DNA of 64,000 nucleotides from assembly GCA_024401115.1 (NCBI GenBank), contig JAKSLP010000003.1, positions 45,328-109,327 on the forward strand, given 5' to 3'. This stretch comes from Bacteroidaceae bacterium (lineage in GTDB: Bacteria > Bacteroidota > Bacteroidia > Bacteroidales > Bacteroidaceae). Below, in pieces: positions 9,521 through 18,406 of the stretch. The translations under genes were made by a program, and so were the position numbers. Each line of letters starts with the position of its first letter. Position 1 is the stretch's first letter. The notes below the pieces were generated by a model, which saw nothing but the letters and a program-made list of their open reading frames with translations, searched no databases and had not been told where the DNA came from.

Positions 9521-10829
9521 GAGATATACTTTCAGCCTGCTTTTGCTGGCTCTATTTATGGTTAATTCTTATGCGCAAAACGGGGTTAGTTCGCCACTTT
9601 CCCGCTATGGTTTTGGGCAGTTGTCGGATATGACCATAGGCAGAAGTACAGCCATGGGAGGTGCTGGATTGGGTTTACGTGCCGGCCAGCAGATTAATAT
9701 AGCGAATCCAGCTTCCTATTCGGCAGTTGACTCGCTAACTTTCCTGTTAGATGCAGGCGTTACATTGGAGAACACCAATTACAGTAATGGAACTATAAAG
9801 CTGAACAACAAATCAGCAAACTTTGAGTATCTGGCTATGCAGTTCAGAGCTTTCCGTAAAATCGGTATGGCTTTCGGATTTGCACCATTTTCAAAGATCG
9901 GCTATGATTTTGGAGAGACAAAGGAGCCAATTACTGACATATACGGCAGTACAACACCGGGATTCTCCTATACAGGAGAGGGAGGTGTGACTAAAGCGTT
10001 CTTTGGTATAGGTTGGAATCCAATCGCAGGTCTTTCTGTGGGTGTTAACGGAGAATTCCTGTTTGGTAACATAACTCATTCCATCACTAACAGTTACAGC
10101 AATACCAGTGTATTCAGCAATGTTCGTTCCTACACTGCACGAATCTCAACATTCAATACCAGTTGGGGATTGCAGTATGAATTACCCGTTAGCAAGTTGG
10201 ATAAATTAACAGTAGGAGCCACATTTACACCGGGACATGATGTAAATAATGCAGCCTACCGCCAGGATTATCTGTTTGATGCGGCTAATGAGAAATACGA
10301 GGGATCGACTACAGACACCATTCAGAACGCATTCCAGTTGCCTAAATCTTTCGGTTTCGGCGTAACATATACTCACGGACGAAAGCTGACGGTTTCAGCA
10401 GATTTCATGCTTCAGAAATGGTCAGACTGCAAGTACCCGATGACCTATGCAGATGAAAACGGGAATAGCACATTCGGTTCAAAAACCGGATTCCTGTCCG
10501 ACAGAAAGAAAATCAGTGTTGGAGCAGAGTACATTCCAAACATCATGAGCCGTAATTACCTGAAACGCGTAAGATACCGTGTGGGAGGATTCTATGCTAC
10601 ACAATATGCAAAGGTGGACAAATTTGAGCCAGGAAAGGAACTGGGATTGACAGCCGGATTGGGCTTACCTATCCAAAACCAATGGAACAATCTGTCCGTT
10701 GTTAACCTTTCAGCCCAGTACGTGCATGTAGAGCCAAGCGTAAAGCAGTTGCCGGTTGAAAACCATTTCCGCATTTGTGTAGGTATCACATTTGACGAGC
10801 GCTGGTTCATGAAATGGAAAGCAGATTAA
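9510..10829 (+). CDS. Outer-membrane beta-barrel protein
   Basis: The product has a Sec signal peptide (about residues 1-22, ending SYAQ) followed by SSPLSRYGFGQL and GRSTAMGGAGLGLR. This start is typical of the PorV/OMPP1-like barrels of Bacteroidetes, in which the mature chain begins close to a Gly-rich hairpin. The rest alternates hydrophobic and polar residues with aromatic girdles (FLLDAGVTLENTNYSNG, GMAFGFAPFSKIGYDFG), and the chain ends in a beta strand. No periplasmic domain is visible. It is probably a transport or channel protein of the outer membrane with unknown substrate. It overlaps coaX by 11 bases and is followed 46 bases later by the TPR gene. Confidence 0.8.
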   Translation: MNIKRYTFSLLLLALFMVNSYAQNGVSSPLSRYGFGQLSDMTIGRSTAMGGAGLGLRAGQQINIANPASYSAVDSLTFLLDAGVTLENTNYSNGTIKLNNKSANFEYLAMQFRAFRKIGMAFGFAPFSKIGYDFGETKEPITDIYGSTTPGFSYTGEGGVTKAFFGIGWNPIAGLSVGVNGEFLFGNITHSITNSYSNTSVFSNVRSYTARISTFNTSWGLQYELPVSKLDKLTVGATFTPGHDVNNAAYRQDYLFDAANEKYEGSTTDTIQNAFQLPKSFGFGVTYTHGRKLTVSADFMLQKWSDCKYPMTYADENGNSTFGSKTGFLSDRKKISVGAEYIPNIMSRNYLKRVRYRVGGFYATQYAKVDKFEPGKELGLTAGLGLPIQNQWNNLSVVNLSAQYVHVEPSVKQLPVENHFRICVGITFDERWFMKWKAD

Positions 10830-10875
10830 AGTAATTAAGAATATCATTTATAAACACTTAAAATATCTTTTTACG

Positions 10876-12228
10876 ATGAATGTAAAGTTATTAGTTGCAG
10901 CTATTGCTGTTATGGGTTCTACCAGTGCATTTGCACAGTACGCTGGTACCCAGCTGGTAGATCGTGTTGGACATGGCCAGGACAGTATCGACTGTTTGAC
11001 CAACTTGAGTACTTACGGTGAGTACGCAAAGAGCAAGAACTATCGCGATGCTTATGAGCCATGGAAGTTCTGTTTTGAGAAGTGCCCAGTAGCTCAGCTG
11101 AGTTTGTACACCAATGGTGTAAACATCATGCACTGGATGATTCTGAACGATGAGGCAAACAAGCAGGCTCACTTCGACTTGTTGATGAAGGTTTACGACC
11201 AGCGTATCCAGTACATGAATGAGTTGAACTCATTCAACAGAACTAAGACTTTGAAGGGTACATACCTGTGCCGTAAGGCTTATGACTATTCTGAGTACGG
11301 TGGTGATGCAGAAACCGCATACAAGATGTTTAGCGAGGCTATGGCTATCGTAGCAAACTCTGAGGATGAGAACGAGGAGGTACCAGGTTACGCACTGAAC
11401 CGTTACTTCAACCTGTCATATGAGAAGTTCAAGGCTGATAGCAATCATCGTGAGCAGTTCATCAAGGACTACATGGAGAGCAAGGAAATCTGCGACCGTA
11501 TGTTGGCAAAGGCTAATGAGGAGTCTGACGCAAACAAGAAGCAGCAGATCATCGACCAGTATGACCCAACCGGTTATAACATTGAGATCACTTTCGCTGA
11601 GTCTAAGGCAGCTGACCGTGATGAGCTGATTAAGATCTTTACTCCAAAGGTTGAGGAGAACAAGTCAAATCTGGAGTACTTGAAGTCTGTATTGACCATC
11701 ATGTCATCTAACGACTGTGATGATACTGACATCTACTACACCGCTGCTCAGTATGCATACGCTATCCAGCCTACTTACGAGTCTGCAATGGGTACCGGTC
11801 AGTACTATTATAAGGAGGGTAAGGCTCAGGAGTCTGTTAAGTACTTCCAGGATGCTATTGAGCTGAGTCCTAACGATCGTATTAAGGGTAACACCGCTTA
11901 CAAGGTAGCTACCGCTCAGGCTAAGGCTGGTAACTCACAGGCTGCATTCGGTTTCATCGAGCAGGCTAAGCAGTTCAACCCATCCCTGACTGGTCGTTGC
12001 AACTTCCTGAGCGCTCAGATTTATGCTGGTGACAAGAAGTGGGATTTGGCTAACGAGGCTTGCGACAAGGCTGCTGAGGATGCTGTATACACCAACGCTG
12101 CTGCACGTTTGAAGGAGAGAATCGCTTCTGCACGTAAGCGTGAGGCTGAGGTTAATGCATACAATGCTGCTGCAGCTGCTGCTAAGGCTAAGAGAGACAA
12201 GGAGGACGCATTCTGGAATGCTAAGTAA
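10876..12228 (+). CDS. Periplasmic tetratricopeptide-repeat protein
   Basis: The protein carries a cleavable signal peptide (MNVKLLVAAIAVMGSTSAFAQ) and is helical throughout. TPR-like units are visible in the middle and C-terminal half, for example YAYAIQPTYESAMGTGQYYY, KYFQDAIELSPNDRIKGN and KQFNPSLTGRCNFLSAQIYA. The last 40 residues are an Ala/Lys/Glu-rich coiled coil. Proteins of this kind are scaffolds; no enzyme motif is present. The codon choice is strongly biased (GAG, AAG, CAG), unlike its neighbours, which fits high expression. Its 3' end overlaps the lptC start by 11 bases, linking it to LPS export genes. Confidence 0.8.
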   Translation: MNVKLLVAAIAVMGSTSAFAQYAGTQLVDRVGHGQDSIDCLTNLSTYGEYAKSKNYRDAYEPWKFCFEKCPVAQLSLYTNGVNIMHWMILNDEANKQAHFDLLMKVYDQRIQYMNELNSFNRTKTLKGTYLCRKAYDYSEYGGDAETAYKMFSEAMAIVANSEDENEEVPGYALNRYFNLSYEKFKADSNHREQFIKDYMESKEICDRMLAKANEESDANKKQQIIDQYDPTGYNIEITFAESKAADRDELIKIFTPKVEENKSNLEYLKSVLTIMSSNDCDDTDIYYTAAQYAYAIQPTYESAMGTGQYYYKEGKAQESVKYFQDAIELSPNDRIKGNTAYKVATAQAKAGNSQAAFGFIEQAKQFNPSLTGRCNFLSAQIYAGDKKWDLANEACDKAAEDAVYTNAAARLKERIASARKREAEVNAYNAAAAAAKAKRDKEDAFWNAK

Positions 12229-12814
12229 TTTGCGTCATACACCTATATTAAGCATAATAGCCGTATTCTTTACGGCTATTATGCTTTTGTCATATACATC
12301 ATGCGCTTCATCGGATGAACATTTTGTTGAAGCCATCAATGAGCAGGACTCCCTTCCTACTCTATCGTCTACAGGAATCTCAACACTCGTGTCTGATTCA
12401 GGCGTAATCCGTTACAAACTGGTAACAGAGAAATGGGACATCTATACTAAAACCAATCCCAGCAAATGGGAATTCATCAAGGGCCTATACATAGAGCAAT
12501 TTGATGAAACAATGCACGTAACAGCTTCCATACAGGCTGATACTGCCTATTTTTATGATCAGAACAAGTTGTGGGAGCTGAGAGGCCGGGTATTCGTCCG
12601 GAACCGTGAAGGTACGACATTCAGGACTAAAGTCCTATTTTGGGATCAAAGTACCCGCGAATTCTATTCCCACGAGAACATGTTGGTTGTTACCCCTGAC
12701 AGAGAATTAAGGGGTACCGAATTCCGTTCCAATGAACAGATGACCAACTATACCGTATCCAATCCAAAGGGATATTTCCCTGTCTCGGATACAGAACAAA
12801 ACGAAGAATACTAA
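12218..12814 (+). CDS. lptC: LPS export protein LptC-like
   Basis: LptC is the membrane-anchored periplasmic component that passes lipopolysaccharide from the LptB2FG transporter to LptA. The protein has one N-terminal hydrophobic segment (about residues 8-30) that may end in a lipobox-like YTSC, then a beta-jellyroll of the OstA/LptC kind: AYFYDQNKLWELRGRVFVRN, FWDQSTREFYSHENMLV, GTEFRSNEQMTNYTVSNPKG. I chose the Met at 12218 (MLSNLRHTPIL). The frame is open further upstream but only by reading through the end of the TPR gene. The next gene starts 14 bases later, so this is part of one operon. Confidence 0.82.
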   Translation: MLSNLRHTPILSIIAVFFTAIMLLSYTSCASSDEHFVEAINEQDSLPTLSSTGISTLVSDSGVIRYKLVTEKWDIYTKTNPSKWEFIKGLYIEQFDETMHVTASIQADTAYFYDQNKLWELRGRVFVRNREGTTFRTKVLFWDQSTREFYSHENMLVVTPDRELRGTEFRSNEQMTNYTVSNPKGYFPVSDTEQNEEY

Positions 12815-12827
12815 AACATCCATACCT

Positions 12828-14090
12828 ATGAATATTCTTTTTCTTTTCATCAGTATGATTTTCTCTGCCTATTTTTCTGGCATGGAAATTGCATTCGTAT
12901 CCAGCAATAAAATGCGGTTTGAAATGGAAAAGAGTGAGCATAATGGGCTTGTTAACAGAATAATATCACTTTTTTACAAGCATAGTAACAATTTCATTTC
13001 CACCATGCTTGTAGGAAATAACATCGCCTTGGTAGTATACGGTATACTGGCTGCACATATCATTGACAAGATACTGATTCTACCCTTATTTGGCAATAAT
13101 TTCAATGAGTTTCTGGATGTGTCTATCCAAACCATTATTTCCACCTTCATCATACTCTTCACTGGTGAGTTTATTCCAAAAACACTTTTTAAAATAAACC
13201 CAAACCAGACTTTGCGCATATTTGCATTACCCACATTCGTCTTTTACATATTGCTCTACCCTATCTCACGGTTTTCAACCATGCTTTCCGGAGTGCTACT
13301 GTGGGTTTGCGGATCGAAGATCAGTAAAGAATCCAGCAACAAGGCATTCACCAAGGTGGATTTGGATAACTTAATCCAAAGCAGTATCGAAGAGAATGAG
13401 GAGGAGGAAGTAGAAGATGAAGTAAAGATCTTCCAAAATGCTTTGGATTTCTCAAGTGTAAAGATCAGGGATTGTATTCTACCCCGAACAGAGATTACAG
13501 CTGTACCCGATACAGCAACAATTCAGGAACTTGAAGCCCAGTTTATTGAAAGCGGTCACTCAAAGATCATTGTCTATAAAGACAACATAGACCACATTAT
13601 CGGCTATATACATTCCTCTGAAATGTTCCGTAGAAAGGACGATTGGAAAGAAAGTATCCGACAGATTCCAATTGTACCTGAAACCATGGCTGCACAAAAG
13701 CTCATGCGGTTATTCATGCAGCAGAAAAAGAGCCTGGCCGTTGTTGTAGATGAGTTCGGAGGCACAAGCGGCATTGTATCCCTGGAAGATTTAGTGGAAG
13801 AAATCACAGGTGACATTGAAGATGAACACGACAACACCAATTACATAGCCAAGAAAATTGGAGACAAAGAATATGTCATCTCTGCCAGATTAGAGATAGA
13901 AAAAGTTAACGAGTTGCTGGATTTGGACTTACCGGAATCGGAGGAATATCTGACCGTTGGAGGCTTAATCCTGCATCAATATCAAAGTATCCCAAAACTG
14001 CATGAAATCATACGATTTGATCACTTTGTATTCAAAATAATTAAAGTCGAAACCACGAAAATTGAGCTTGTGCGCTTAAAAGTGGTATAA
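12828..14090 (+). CDS. CNNM/CorC-type transporter (hemolysin family, DUF21-CBS)
   Basis: This is an inner-membrane protein of the CNNM/CorC family, linked to divalent cation (Mg/Co) efflux. Residues 1-150 hold the DUF21 domain with about four membrane helices and the conserved YFSGMEIAFVSSNKMR and STMLVGNNIALVVYG segments. Residues about 200-320 are a CBS pair (ILPRTEITAVPDTATIQEL, then AVVVDEFGGTSGIVSLEDL), and residues 335-420 the CorC_HlyC C-terminal domain. The length of 420 residues is normal. GldE of gliding Bacteroidetes belongs to the same family, but no gld genes are near. It sits between lptC and ppiD in an envelope cluster. Confidence 0.92.
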   Translation: MNILFLFISMIFSAYFSGMEIAFVSSNKMRFEMEKSEHNGLVNRIISLFYKHSNNFISTMLVGNNIALVVYGILAAHIIDKILILPLFGNNFNEFLDVSIQTIISTFIILFTGEFIPKTLFKINPNQTLRIFALPTFVFYILLYPISRFSTMLSGVLLWVCGSKISKESSNKAFTKVDLDNLIQSSIEENEEEEVEDEVKIFQNALDFSSVKIRDCILPRTEITAVPDTATIQELEAQFIESGHSKIIVYKDNIDHIIGYIHSSEMFRRKDDWKESIRQIPIVPETMAAQKLMRLFMQQKKSLAVVVDEFGGTSGIVSLEDLVEEITGDIEDEHDNTNYIAKKIGDKEYVISARLEIEKVNELLDLDLPESEEYLTVGGLILHQYQSIPKLHEIIRFDHFVFKIIKVETTKIELVRLKVV

Positions 14091-14113
14091 TTAGGCATTT
14101 TTTTAAGAAATCG

Positions 14114-14145
14114 TTTTACCAAGTGCCTGAAAATTCGTATCTTCG
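14114..14145 (+). promoter_or_regulatory. Probable ppiD promoter
   Basis: TTTT at 14114-14117 and TATCTTCG at 14138-14145 are separated by 20 bases. Each differs from the Bacteroidetes consensus (TTTG, TAnnTTTG) at one position. The ATG follows 50 bases later. Confidence 0.5.
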
Positions 14146-14195
14146 TGCGCTCAAATTGTAAAGAGGTAAAAGATAAAAGAAAAATTATATAAGAA

Positions 14196-16316
14196 ATGGC
14201 AATTTTAACTAAAATTAGAAAGCACCGCAAAATCCTGTTGGGAGTAGTAGGTGGTGGCCTGCTGTTCTTTATCGGTGAGGTAGTTATGGAAGGTATTCAG
14301 TCTACCCAGAACCAGAGCAAGCAGGAGATTGGTGGTGTAAACGGAGACGTAATCTATATTCAGGATTATCAGAATTTAGTTGATGAGTTTGCTGACGTCA
14401 TCAAGATGTCACAGGGCACCAACAACTTGAATGAGGATCAGATGTCTCAGATTCAGGATCAGGTTTGGAACACATATGTAACCAATAAGTTATTAGAGGC
14501 TGAGTGCAAGAAACTGGGTCTCCGTGTATCAGACAAGGAACTTCAGAATATCATCAACGATGGTACAAACCCATTGTTGCTGCAGTCACCATTCCGTGAC
14601 CAGCAGACAGGTGCATTTGATAAGGACCAGTTGACCAACTTCCTGGCTGAATACAACCGTGTCATCAACAACAATCAGATGCAGCCAGAGTTGAGAGAGT
14701 ATTATCAGAGAATCTACAACTACTGGTCATTCATTGAGAAGACATTGCGTCAGAATATCCTGCAGCAGAAGTATCAGTCTTTGCTGGCTGGCTCATTTGT
14801 TTCAAATCCAGTATCAGCTAAGGCAAGTTTTGAGGGTCGCACAAAGAGCAGTGATGTACTGTTGGCAGCCATCCCTTACACTGCAATCTCTGACAGTACC
14901 GTTAAGGTAACTGACGATGACATCAAGAAGGTTTACAATGAGCAGAAGGATGCTATGCTGCAGACCGCAGAAAGCAGAAATATCCGCTACATTGACGTAT
15001 TGGTTACCCCAAGCCAGGAGGATAAGGACAATTTGATGGCAGAGATGCAGGAATACGCTTCAGAGCTGGGCAATGCAGAAAATCTGACAGAGGCTGTTCG
15101 TAATGCTGCTTCGTTAGTTCCATATGCAAACATCGCAGTTAAGAAGTCATCTCTTCCTTCAGATGTTGCAACAGAATTGGATTCTGTATCGGTAGGTGCA
15201 ATTGTTAATCCTTATTACACTGCATCAGACAACACCTACACTACCTTTAAGTATGTTGAGAAGGTAAGTCAGCCAGACTCTATCGAGTTCCGCCAGATTC
15301 AGGTAGAGGTAGAAAAGGCTGATTCTGTTTACGATGCTTTGAAGGCTGGTGCCTCATTCGAGGAAATGGCAAAGAAGTACGGTCAGGAGGGTAACACTAC
15401 ATGGTTGACCGGCAATCAGTATGAGGGTGTACAGTTGGATCTGAACAACACTAAGTTTGTGAACACCCTGCTGACTGCTGACGTTAACAATCTGCAGAAG
15501 GTTGACTTGCAGAGTTTCGTTTCCATTCTGGAAGTAAAGAGCCGCAAGGCATATACCGACAAGTATAAGGTGGCTATCGTTAAGAAAGAACTGCAGTTCT
15601 CTCAGGACACATACCGTCAGGCTTACAATGCATTCAGCTCATTTGTAGCAACTAACACAGACATCAACGCTATTCAGAAAAATGCAGAAGAGAAGGGCTA
15701 CCGCGTATTGGAGCGTCTGGATATGTTCAACAATGAGCACAAGGTTTGCGGAATCAGCAGCACCCGTGATGCTATGAAGTGGATCTTCGATGCTAAGGTT
15801 GGTCAGGTTTCTCCTTTGTATGAGTGTGGTGATAACGATCATATGCTGGTTGTTATGCTGACTGGAATCAATAAGGCTGGTTACCGTTCATTTGAATCAG
15901 TAAAAGAGACCTTGCGTCCAGAGGCCATCCGCAACGAGAAGGCTGAGCAGATCTTAGCTAAGATCGGTGATGTTAAGTCTATGGATCAGGCAAAGGGTCT
16001 TCAGGATGTTAGAACCGACTCTGTAAAGCACATCACTTTCGCAGCAGCAGCATTTGTTCCAGTTACCATGTCTAGCGAGCCTACATTAAGCGGTAAGGCA
16101 GCTGTTGCAAAGAAGGGCGACTTTGTAGGTCCATTCAAGGGCAACGGTGGTGTAATGATGTTCCAGGTATACAACACCGAGAACAGCGAAGAGAAATTTG
16201 ATGAGCAGGCAGAGATGCAGCGTTTGCAGCAGCAGGGTATGCAGGCAGCATCTAACTTTACCTCAGAATTGTATCAGAAGGCAAAGGTGGTTGACAATCG
16301 CTACTTGTACTTCTAA
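14196..16316 (+). CDS. SurA/PpiD-like periplasmic peptidyl-prolyl isomerase
   Basis: This is a periplasmic folding factor anchored by one N-terminal helix (about residues 13-30, ILLGVVGGGLLFFIGEVVM). Residues about 35-260 form a SurA_N-like chaperone domain (NGDVIYIQDYQNLVDEF, VSDKELQNIINDGTNPLL). A parvulin-type segment follows around 365-400 (IEFRQIQVEVEKADSVYDAL, GASFEEMAKKYG), and a second parvulin-like region precedes the C-terminus (KKGDFVGPFKGNGGVMMFQV). The domain order and 706-residue length match PpiD-like proteins of Bacteroidales. It probably helps outer-membrane proteins leave the SecYEG channel. It ends at a strong bidirectional terminator. Confidence 0.9.
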   Translation: MAILTKIRKHRKILLGVVGGGLLFFIGEVVMEGIQSTQNQSKQEIGGVNGDVIYIQDYQNLVDEFADVIKMSQGTNNLNEDQMSQIQDQVWNTYVTNKLLEAECKKLGLRVSDKELQNIINDGTNPLLLQSPFRDQQTGAFDKDQLTNFLAEYNRVINNNQMQPELREYYQRIYNYWSFIEKTLRQNILQQKYQSLLAGSFVSNPVSAKASFEGRTKSSDVLLAAIPYTAISDSTVKVTDDDIKKVYNEQKDAMLQTAESRNIRYIDVLVTPSQEDKDNLMAEMQEYASELGNAENLTEAVRNAASLVPYANIAVKKSSLPSDVATELDSVSVGAIVNPYYTASDNTYTTFKYVEKVSQPDSIEFRQIQVEVEKADSVYDALKAGASFEEMAKKYGQEGNTTWLTGNQYEGVQLDLNNTKFVNTLLTADVNNLQKVDLQSFVSILEVKSRKAYTDKYKVAIVKKELQFSQDTYRQAYNAFSSFVATNTDINAIQKNAEEKGYRVLERLDMFNNEHKVCGISSTRDAMKWIFDAKVGQVSPLYECGDNDHMLVVMLTGINKAGYRSFESVKETLRPEAIRNEKAEQILAKIGDVKSMDQAKGLQDVRTDSVKHITFAAAAFVPVTMSSEPTLSGKAAVAKKGDFVGPFKGNGGVMMFQVYNTENSEEKFDEQAEMQRLQQQGMQAASNFTSELYQKAKVVDNRYLYF

Positions 16317-16334
16317 TCTCAATAACGAACAATA

Positions 16335-16368
16335 AAAAGAGGCAATCACAATTGTGGTTGCCTCTTTT
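16335..16368. terminator. Bidirectional terminator between ppiD and the HTH gene
   Basis: A perfect 11-bp stem (16335-16345 with 16358-16368) with an extra imperfect inner stem is flanked by A and T runs. It serves ppiD on the plus strand and can serve the HTH gene on the minus strand. Confidence 0.85.
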
Positions 16369-16413
16369 ATTTATACAATAGTAGTCATTGCTCTCTAGTA
16401 ATCTTTTGAAATG

Positions 16414-16803
16414 TCAAAGCTTACCATATTCTGCAACTTCCTCAGCTACCATGTTTGCACCTTCATCCACGATGTCTGAGTCATAAGAAAGGCTGTAGGG
16501 ACTTGTCAGCATAATCTTTAGTTGAAGGCAACTTTCAATCTTTGATATTGTCTCAAGCGAAAGGTTCTCCTGCCCCTTCAGCACCTTTGAAATATACTGC
16601 TGGCTACAGCCCATGAGTTCAGAAAGTTGTTTCTGTGACATGTGCATCTCCTCCATCTTGTCCAACATCATCATGGCGATGTGCTGCGAATGGCGCAACC
16701 AAGCTCTGTTCTTCATGCGCCACTCTGCATTCTCGCGCCACTTTGAAGGTGTAGATGACTGATGTCCCTTCAGTTTAGCGATTACTTCCTCGTGTGTTCT
16801 CAT
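16414..16803 (-). CDS. XRE-family HTH protein, antitoxin-like
   Basis: The 129-residue protein has an N-terminal helical extension (Trp/Arg-rich, about residues 20-45) and a helix-turn-helix of the XRE/Cro type at about 54-105: MSQKQLSELMGCSQQYISKV then GQENLSLETISKIESCL. The HTH resembles HigA-type antitoxins, which bind their own promoter and neutralise the partner. It is the second gene of a two-gene unit (15-base gap to the upstream partner). This order, partner first and HTH second, is that of higBA-type modules. The HTH assignment is firm; the antitoxin role is inferred from arrangement. Confidence 0.85.
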   Translation of the reverse strand: MRTHEEVIAKLKGHQSSTPSKWRENAEWRMKNRAWLRHSQHIAMMMLDKMEEMHMSQKQLSELMGCSQQYISKVLKGQENLSLETISKIESCLQLKIMLTSPYSLSYDSDIVDEGANMVAEEVAEYGKL

Positions 16804-16818
16804 TGAAACCTCCTTTCG

Positions 16819-17370
16819 TTAATTGACTTCTTTCTGATAGTCGTCAAAAGAATCCTTATCCGTAATATCATTATCGAGCATAAACCTACGAACCTTCTCC
16901 ATCCTTGCCAATTCAACAAGCGTATGTTCTCGTTCCTGCATCGTATAGGTAAGCTTGATTGCGCCACCAGTTATCACGTAGATTCCTGGCTCCAACTTGA
17001 TGGCATAGATGCGCAACCATGATGCATGTCTTGGTGTATTATGCAAGCGAGCTTTTTCCTTGCCCAACAACATCTCCGAAGTACGGTTATTCTCAAGTGG
17101 ACGAAACACATCATCAAGGTTTGCCTCTGGAGAAATGTCCATGATGAGACATTGCAACTTCTCGCTATCCTCAATCGTATCATAGATGGCTTGATTCACA
17201 TCCGTAATCTTAAAGTATGATGTCAAATCCTCGAGGTTTACCCTGAAGAAATCGCGAAGCCATACTACATCATTCCATTGTCCAAGAATAGAATCAAGTA
17301 CATTGTCCTGACTATCATCGTATCTTACCGCCCAGAGTTTCTCGTTATCTGTTATTTGTTCGAAAGTCAT
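16819..17370 (-). CDS. Hypothetical protein, possible toxin partner of the HTH gene
   Basis: This is a cytosolic protein of 183 residues that I cannot place in a named family. A conserved-looking core lies at about 110-160: RHASWLRIYAIKLEPGIYVI followed by GGAIKLTYTMQEREHT. It has the basic, aromatic look of small RNase-fold toxins, but no catalytic triad can be named. It is the first gene of a two-gene unit with the XRE protein, read from a good promoter at 17388-17419. A host-inhibition module is plausible. An alternative is a metabolic protein with its own repressor. Confidence 0.65.
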   Translation of the reverse strand: MTFEQITDNEKLWAVRYDDSQDNVLDSILGQWNDVVWLRDFFRVNLEDLTSYFKITDVNQAIYDTIEDSEKLQCLIMDISPEANLDDVFRPLENNRTSEMLLGKEKARLHNTPRHASWLRIYAIKLEPGIYVITGGAIKLTYTMQEREHTLVELARMEKVRRFMLDNDITDKDSFDDYQKEVN

Positions 17371-17387
17371 ATTTTAATTATTTAATG

Positions 17388-17419
17388 CAAAAATACACAA
17401 AAAAGAAACATCATACAAC
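17388..17419 (-). promoter_or_regulatory. Promoter of the HTH/partner unit
   Basis: On the minus strand GTTG (17419-17416) and a perfect -7 TATTTTTG (17395-17388) are separated by 20 bases, 17 bases upstream of the ATG. The ~300-base gap 17371-17675 otherwise holds only the small open frame described next. Confidence 0.55.
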
Positions 17420-17522
17420 TCATAGGTTGATTATTCGCAATTTTGTGCTTAATCTAATCAAATTTTGCATTAATATAACGGAACACTAGGAGGAAACAAT
17501 AGTCACAAAGTACAGAAACAAT

Positions 17523-17675
17523 ATGGATCCAAAGCGTAATTCAGTCATCATTTTGGGCACATATATCTTTTCTCTCTCCATAATATCTGGGTCAATCATT
17601 GTATGTTTTTATATATCTTCTCAGCTATTTGCATTAACAATCCAGAATCCTAGAACCATTACTTTACTGAAGTAA
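17523..17675 (+). CDS. Possible small membrane protein, 50 aa
   Basis: An ATG-TAA frame of 50 codons is oriented opposite to its neighbours. The product begins with charged residues (MDPKRNS) followed by about 33 hydrophobic residues (VIILGTYIFSLSIISGSIIV and onward), the pattern of a single-span membrane peptide. Its stop abuts the caspase stop codon exactly. An AGGAGG-like sequence occurs at 17489-17494 but is too far upstream (about 28 bases) to act as a normal ribosome site, and no strong promoter is seen. In A/T-rich DNA such a frame may arise by chance, so this is a tentative gene. Confidence 0.3.
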   Translation: MDPKRNSVIILGTYIFSLSIISGSIIVCFYISSQLFALTIQNPRTITLLK

Positions 17676-18401
17676 TTATCTCCAATCCATCATAACAAAA
17701 TTATCATCAAACTTGCCCCACATCACGGGATGCTGGCGATTCTTGCTAATCGTTTTTACGCCATCGCTTACGAACTTGAATATTTCTTTGGCTGTTATGA
17801 TTCTGTCTTTGTTCACATCAGCCCCACCACGTAGTCCTCTTTCAAGATAGGCGGTGAAGAAACCATTCTTCATTCTGGCATTCTCAATAGAAGATTCTGT
17901 GGTACGAGATGACAGAAACAGGACCACATCCGATGTATGATTTGATGGATTAGATTGAGATATACCCTCTATCAGAACAGCAGAAATACATGCATCAGAC
18001 AGTATCACTGGCCTGAGAGCAAAGCTCGAGCAAAAAGCAGAGCACAAAACCTCATAACTCAGCGCATTTTCCATCTTCCTGCCCATATCATAAGGGCATA
18101 AGCCACCAGGATAGCCATGACCACTGAAATAAAGCACAACCATATCCCCTTTCTGTGCACGCGAAAATTGATCGCTCATGGCCTTCACAATAGCAGATTT
18201 GGTCGCAGCAACTCCAATTAACGTCATAACATTTTTGGTTTTCGTCTTAAATAGAGCAGCCATAGTCCTGGCATCATTCTCTGGGAGCCGCAAACTCGGA
18301 ATATGCTGATACTTAGCAATACCCACTGCCACTACGTATGTTTCAGCCCTTAACGCAGTGAATGCAAATATAACAACCAAGAAGAAAAATATTTTTTTCA
18401 T
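17676..18401 (-). CDS. Exported caspase-like (peptidase C14) protease
   Basis: This is a metacaspase/paracaspase-type cysteine protease domain, 241 residues, with both catalytic residues in place: His95 in LYFSGHGYPGG and Cys138 in VILSDACISA (the usual D-x-C context). The first strand VVAVGIAKYQHIPSLRLPEND is typical of the p20 fold. A signal peptide (residues 1-19, ending TALRA) predicts export to the periplasm, unusual if it were to act on cytosolic targets. No extra effector or sensor domain is attached. It is the last gene of the FHA-PP2C-LytTR-FHA-caspase operon, with a five-base gap to the FHA gene. Substrate unknown. Confidence 0.9.
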   Translation of the reverse strand: MKKIFFFLVVIFAFTALRAETYVVAVGIAKYQHIPSLRLPENDARTMAALFKTKTKNVMTLIGVAATKSAIVKAMSDQFSRAQKGDMVVLYFSGHGYPGGLCPYDMGRKMENALSYEVLCSAFCSSFALRPVILSDACISAVLIEGISQSNPSNHTSDVVLFLSSRTTESSIENARMKNGFFTAYLERGLRGGADVNKDRIITAKEIFKFVSDGVKTISKNRQHPVMWGKFDDNFVMMDWR

Positions 18402-18406
18402 CCGAC

